The translations under genes and the position numbers were made by a program. Under the pieces are notes generated by a model. It was given only the letters and a program-made list of their open reading frames with translations. It had not been told where the DNA came from and made no database searches. DNA of 17,797 nucleotides, from contig CANLCC010000045.1 in assembly GCA_947488815.1 (NCBI GenBank), positions 1 to 17,797 of the forward strand, read 5' to 3'. Source of the DNA: CAIQIA01 sp945861105 (GTDB taxonomy: Bacteria > Cyanobacteriota > Cyanobacteriia > PCC-6307 > Cyanobiaceae). Shown here piece by piece: positions 14,834-17,797 of this stretch (within the stretch, counting starts at the first letter, position 1; every line of letters starts with the position of its first letter).

Positions 14834-14839
14834 AATCTA
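14834..14839 (-). promoter_or_regulatory. Possible -10 element for the sigma factor gene
   Basis: On the minus strand TAGATT lies 29 bases before the sigma factor ATG, within the only AT-richer patch of the nrtD-sigma gap. No good -35 box accompanies it. This is a weak call resting on position and composition only. Confidence 0.25.
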
Positions 14840-14940
14840 GGGGACCTGAAGGAAAACTGAACGCCTCCAGGCCCCAGCACCAATGACTCTCCCTTATTCA
14901 TCCCCCCAAGGCGTGCTGATGGCTCAGCTGCGCCTCAGCT

Positions 14941-15774
14941 TCAGCCGACCTCGTCATCATCGTGGGCGAAACGGTTGTAGAGAAAGTCCAGGGCCTGATT
15001 ACGCAGTTCGTAATAACGGGGATCTTCCATGATGTCCTCACGATTGCGTGGCCGGGGAAAGTCGATCGTCATCACATCACCAATGCCCGCCGCCGGGCCA
15101 TTGGTCATCATCACCAGACGATCTGCGAGGAACAGGGCCTCGTCGATGTCATGGGTGATCATCAGCACAGTGCACTTCTGCGTGTTCCAGATCTGCAGCA
15201 GTTCCTGCTGCAATTCCTCCTTGGTGATCGCATCAAGAGCCCCGAAGGGTTCATCCAGAATCAGCACCTCCGGCCTGATCGCCAGGGCACGGGCAATGGA
15301 GACGCGCTGCTTCATGCCGCCGGAAATCTGTGTGATCAGCTTGTCAGCCGCCTTCTCCAGACCGACCAGCCGCAGGTGGTCTTCGACGATCTCCCGCTTC
15401 TCGCGCTCAGGCAGGGTCGGCTTCACCGACTCGACCGCCAGCAGCACATTGTCGTAGGCGCTCATCCAAGGCAGCAACGCATAGCCCTGAAACACCACCA
15501 TCCGGTCGGGCCCGGGCTGGCGGATGGGCTGACCCCGCAGCAGCACCTGCCCAGAACTGGGCGTGGCGAAGCCGGAGACCATGTTCAGCAACGTCGATTT
15601 ACCGCAACCCGAATGCCCGATGACGCAGACGAACTCGCCCTGCTGGACCTCGAGGTTGATCCCCTCCAGCACCGGATAGGGACCCCTGGGGGTGGGGTAG
15701 ACCTTGCCGAGGTTATTGAACTGCAGCAGGGGGGCCGCCGGGCTGGCGGCAGGGGAGGTGGAGAGGGTGACCAT
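14941..15774 (-). CDS. nrtD: Nitrate/nitrite ABC transporter ATP-binding subunit NrtD
   Basis: A 277-residue ABC ATPase, one of two that power the NrtABCD nitrate/nitrite importer at the inner membrane. Walker A GHSGCGKST is at 53-61, the Q-loop in VVFQGYALLPW, the signature ISGGMKQR at 150-157, Walker B LILDEPFGALDA from 171, and the H-loop His208 in MITHDIDEAL. Family-specific segments include MTNGPAAGIGDVMTIDFPRPR and the ending YYELRNQALDFLYNRF, shared with NrtC, TauB and SsuB-type ATPases; pairing with the fused NrtC is what fixes the name. The ATG at 15774 is 49 bases after the nrtC stop and lacks a clear ribosome site. Expected to be co-transcribed with nrtC and nitrogen-controlled from a promoter outside the window. 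Confidence 0.93.
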   Translation of the reverse strand: MVTLSTSPAASPAAPLLQFNNLGKVYPTPRGPYPVLEGINLEVQQGEFVCVIGHSGCGKSTLLNMVSGFATPSSGQVLLRGQPIRQPGPDRMVVFQGYALLPWMSAYDNVLLAVESVKPTLPEREKREIVEDHLRLVGLEKAADKLITQISGGMKQRVSIARALAIRPEVLILDEPFGALDAITKEELQQELLQIWNTQKCTVLMITHDIDEALFLADRLVMMTNGPAAGIGDVMTIDFPRPRNREDIMEDPRYYELRNQALDFLYNRFAHDDDEVG

Positions 15775-15823
15775 GGCGATGGCAGAGAGAACAACAGCAG
15801 AAGGGCGCAGACAGGCGCCTCAA

Positions 15824-17797
15824 TCATTCACTGAGGGGCCTGGGGACGGACAGGGAGATTTCGGCGACACTGAAATCGCGATGCAAGGACACCTGATTGA
15901 GATACCCGATGGGATCGTCGCTGTTGAACGGACGGCCATCGAACAGGGCGATGCCCTGGCGCTGGTAGCTCACATCGTCAAGGCCCTGTTCCCGGGCCGC
16001 TGTGCTGTAGACCGCCACCCCACAGACCCGCTCGAGAATTTCGACGTAGTTCCGCGGGAAGGGAATCTCGGCCCAGCGGGCCAGCTGGGTGAGGATCCAG
16101 AGGTGTTCCGTACGGCTGGGACGATTCACCCCGGGGCCACAGAACAGGTGATGGGGCTGCCACTCCTCGGCACGTCCCGAGGGAGCATCTTCGCCGAAGC
16201 GGATCAGGTCGGCGCGCATGCCCAGGTAGCGCCGGTCGCTGAGCAAGGCGCTCAGTTCCTCGGCGTGGCTTGGCTCCTGGCAGTAGGCGCAGGCCTCGAG
16301 CAGGGCCTTGACCAGGGCGATGTGGGTGTTCGGATAGGCCAGAGCCCAGTCCTCACGCACCCCCAGCACCTTGCCGGGGTGGCCCGACCAGATCTCGAGG
16401 TCACCGACGATCGGAATGCCCCGCCCCTCCACCTGGGCCCTGCGGTTCCACGGCTCACCGACGCAGTAGCCATCGATGCTGCCGTCCTTGAGATCCGCCA
16501 GCATCTGCGCCGGCGGCAGGGTCTGCAGATGCACATCGCGGTCAGGGTCGATCGCATGGGCCGCCAGCCAGTAGCGCAGCAGCAGGTTGTGCATCGACGC
16601 CGGGTGGACGATGCCCAGGGTGTGGGGTTCGCGGTTGTGCTGCAGCAGGTAATCGCGGTAAGCCTCCACCGACACCACCCCCTGCTCAGCCAGGCGGTTG
16701 GCAAGGGTGACGCCATTGCCGTTACGGCTGAGGGTGAGGGCGGTGACGATGGGCAGGGGGGCATCACCATGGCCCCCCGCTGTCATCCATGTGGGCATGC
16801 CCGATGGCATCAGCGCCGCGTCGAGGGTGGCATCGACCAGGCCATCGGTCACACCCCGCCAGCTGGTTTCACGCACCAGCTGCACCTCGTCAAGACCGTG
16901 CTTTCTGAACAGGCCCCTGGCTTCGGCCACCGCCAGGGGGGCGCAGGCGGCCAGCGGCAGAAAGCCCAGGTCAAGATTCACTTTTTCGAGTCCATGGCGG
17001 GGCAGCACCCGGTGCGACTTGGCCTGCCACTGCTTGACACGCTTCTGGCGGTTGAGGAAGTAGATGATCTCGGAACGCAAGCTGTAGTAGCTGGGGTGGT
17101 GCACCACCTGCAAGCGCTGGCGGGGGCGGGGGATGTCGACCTCCAGCACGCCACCGATGCGCGAGCCGGGGCCATTGGTGAGCATCACGATCCGATCTGA
17201 CAGCAGCACCGCCTCATCGACATCGTGGGTGACCATCACAGCAGTCAGTTCGTGCTCATTGCAGATCTGCATCAGCTTCTCCTGCAGATTCCCCCGGGTG
17301 AGGGCATCAAGAGCACCGAAGGGCTCATCGAGCAAGAGCAGCTTGGGGCGGATGGCGAGGGCACGGGCGATGGCCACCCGCTGTCGCATGCCGCCCGACA
17401 GCTGCTGGGGTGACTTGTCAGCCGCATGGCTGAGGCCGACCATCGCAATGTGCTCTTCGATGACGCAATGTCGCTCGGTGGTAGTCAACTCGGGCATCAC
17501 CTCATCGACCGCAAGGGCGATGTTCTGGCGGACGGTCAGCCAGGGCAGGAGCGAATAGTTCTGGAACACCACCATCTTGTCGGGACCCGGCCGACGCACC
17601 GTCTCGCCAGCGAGCAGCACCGTGCCATCGGTGGGAAGGTCGAGGCCCGCAATCATGTTCAGCAGGGTGCTCTTGCCGCAGCCCGAGTGGCCGATCAACG
17701 AGATGAATTCACCCTTGCGGATTTCGAGGTCAATGCCCCGGAGGGCCAGGTAGTGACCACCCCCGCTGAGCGGGAAGTCCTTGGTCACATCCTGAAC
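15824..17797 (-). CDS. nrtC: Nitrate ABC transporter NrtC: ATPase fused to NrtA-like sensor domain (5' end outside window)
   Basis: At least 657 residues; the frame is open to the window edge (VQDVTKDFPL), so only a few N-terminal residues are missing. The ATPase half has Walker A GHSGCGKST (36-44 of the visible part), the Q-loop VVFQNYSLLPW, the signature LSGGMRQR (133-140), Walker B LLLLDEPFGALD (153-164) and VTHDVDEA. After a linker around 250-280, the second half resembles the nitrate-binding protein NrtA: NLDLGFLPLAACAPLAVAEA, MPSGMPTWMTAG, GIVHPASMHNLLLRYWL and DGYCVGEPWNRRA. In cyanobacteria this domain inhibits transport in response to ammonium or internal nitrate signals. Length is normal for NrtC and nothing is broken. 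nrtA and nrtB are expected just beyond the right edge. Confidence 0.94.
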   Translation of the reverse strand, partial: VQDVTKDFPLSGGGHYLALRGIDLEIRKGEFISLIGHSGCGKSTLLNMIAGLDLPTDGTVLLAGETVRRPGPDKMVVFQNYSLLPWLTVRQNIALAVDEVMPELTTTERHCVIEEHIAMVGLSHAADKSPQQLSGGMRQRVAIARALAIRPKLLLLDEPFGALDALTRGNLQEKLMQICNEHELTAVMVTHDVDEAVLLSDRIVMLTNGPGSRIGGVLEVDIPRPRQRLQVVHHPSYYSLRSEIIYFLNRQKRVKQWQAKSHRVLPRHGLEKVNLDLGFLPLAACAPLAVAEARGLFRKHGLDEVQLVRETSWRGVTDGLVDATLDAALMPSGMPTWMTAGGHGDAPLPIVTALTLSRNGNGVTLANRLAEQGVVSVEAYRDYLLQHNREPHTLGIVHPASMHNLLLRYWLAAHAIDPDRDVHLQTLPPAQMLADLKDGSIDGYCVGEPWNRRAQVEGRGIPIVGDLEIWSGHPGKVLGVREDWALAYPNTHIALVKALLEACAYCQEPSHAEELSALLSDRRYLGMRADLIRFGEDAPSGRAEEWQPHHLFCGPGVNRPSRTEHLWILTQLARWAEIPFPRNYVEILERVCGVAVYSTAAREQGLDDVSYQRQGIALFDGRPFNSDDPIGYLNQVSLHRDFSVAEISLSVPRPLSE

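Noticed and set aside
14548..14901. Minus-strand 117-residue frame with an ATG in the nrtD-sigma gap.
   Set aside because: It runs through the sigma factor gene in another frame and shows only Arg/Pro/Gly-rich sequence.
14915..14928. Small inverted repeat GCTGA-TGGC-TCAGC after nrtD as a terminator.
   Set aside because: Only a 5-bp stem and no T-run follows; nearby GCTGA copies make it look like chance repetition. No terminator is claimed.
15585..15827. Minus-strand 80-residue frame whose ATG overlaps the nrtC stop.
   Set aside because: The overlap looks like coupling, but the product is Ser/Pro/Arg-rich without motifs and most of it lies over the nrtD start in another frame.
1..17797. HIP1 octamer (GCGATCGC), tRNA or rRNA genes, CRISPR array, riboswitch.
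   Set aside because: None was found by reading both strands. Several near-HIP1 sequences such as GGCGATCGAC occur, but I saw no exact copy.

Overview
The window reads as a GC-rich cyanobacterial chromosome segment, most likely a freshwater or brackish Synechococcus/Cyanobium-type picocyanobacterium. The grounds are: an nrtC gene whose ATPase is fused to an NrtA-like nitrate-sensing domain, a cyanobacterial arrangement; a short RpoD-like sigma factor of the cyanobacterial group 2 kind; very high GC; almost no purine-rich Shine-Dalgarno sites; and no GCGATCGC (HIP1) octamer found by eye. The genus is inference.

Layout. (1) 1-352: the 3' end of an ISAs1-type transposase gene and the probable right end of the element. 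(2) 399-6486, plus strand: five tightly packed genes (GT4, GT2, GT4 and GT4 glycosyltransferases, then an AsnB-like amidotransferase), mostly joined by 1-4 base overlaps. (3) 12402 down to 6369, minus strand: a six-gene run, carbamoyltransferase, SxtJ-like membrane protein, a 53-residue DUF5989-like protein, an SGNH hydrolase, a polyprenyl sugar-phosphotransferase homologue and a GT4 glycosyltransferase. (4) 12473-13924, plus strand, divergent from the carbamoyltransferase: a polyprenyl glycosyl-phosphotransferase with its catalytic motifs intact. (5) 14804 down to 13833, minus strand: a sigma-70 family factor. (6) 17797 down to 14941, minus strand: nrtC (5' end outside the window) and nrtD, the ATPases of the nitrate/nitrite ABC importer.

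How it works together (inference). Regions 2-4 look like part of a locus for a cell-surface polysaccharide (exopolysaccharide, capsule or O-antigen). The enzyme at 12473 would load the first sugar phosphate onto undecaprenyl phosphate and the glycosyltransferases would extend it. The AsnB-like enzyme probably amidates a sugar acid, and the carbamoyltransferase with its two small membrane partners probably adds O-carbamoyl groups. No flippase, polymerase or chain-length regulator lies in the window, so the locus is incomplete here.

Most interesting point: the second sugar-phosphotransferase homologue (7562-8833) has the same overall design as the active one, but its catalytic Asp-Glu pair is Ala-Ala and its Lys-x-Arg-Ser-Met motif is destroyed. 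It stays in frame inside a translationally coupled operon, so it looks like a retained pseudo-enzyme. The two paralogues bracket the carbamoyltransferase/SxtJ/DUF5989/SGNH cassette. No gene-free stretch exceeds 300 bases.
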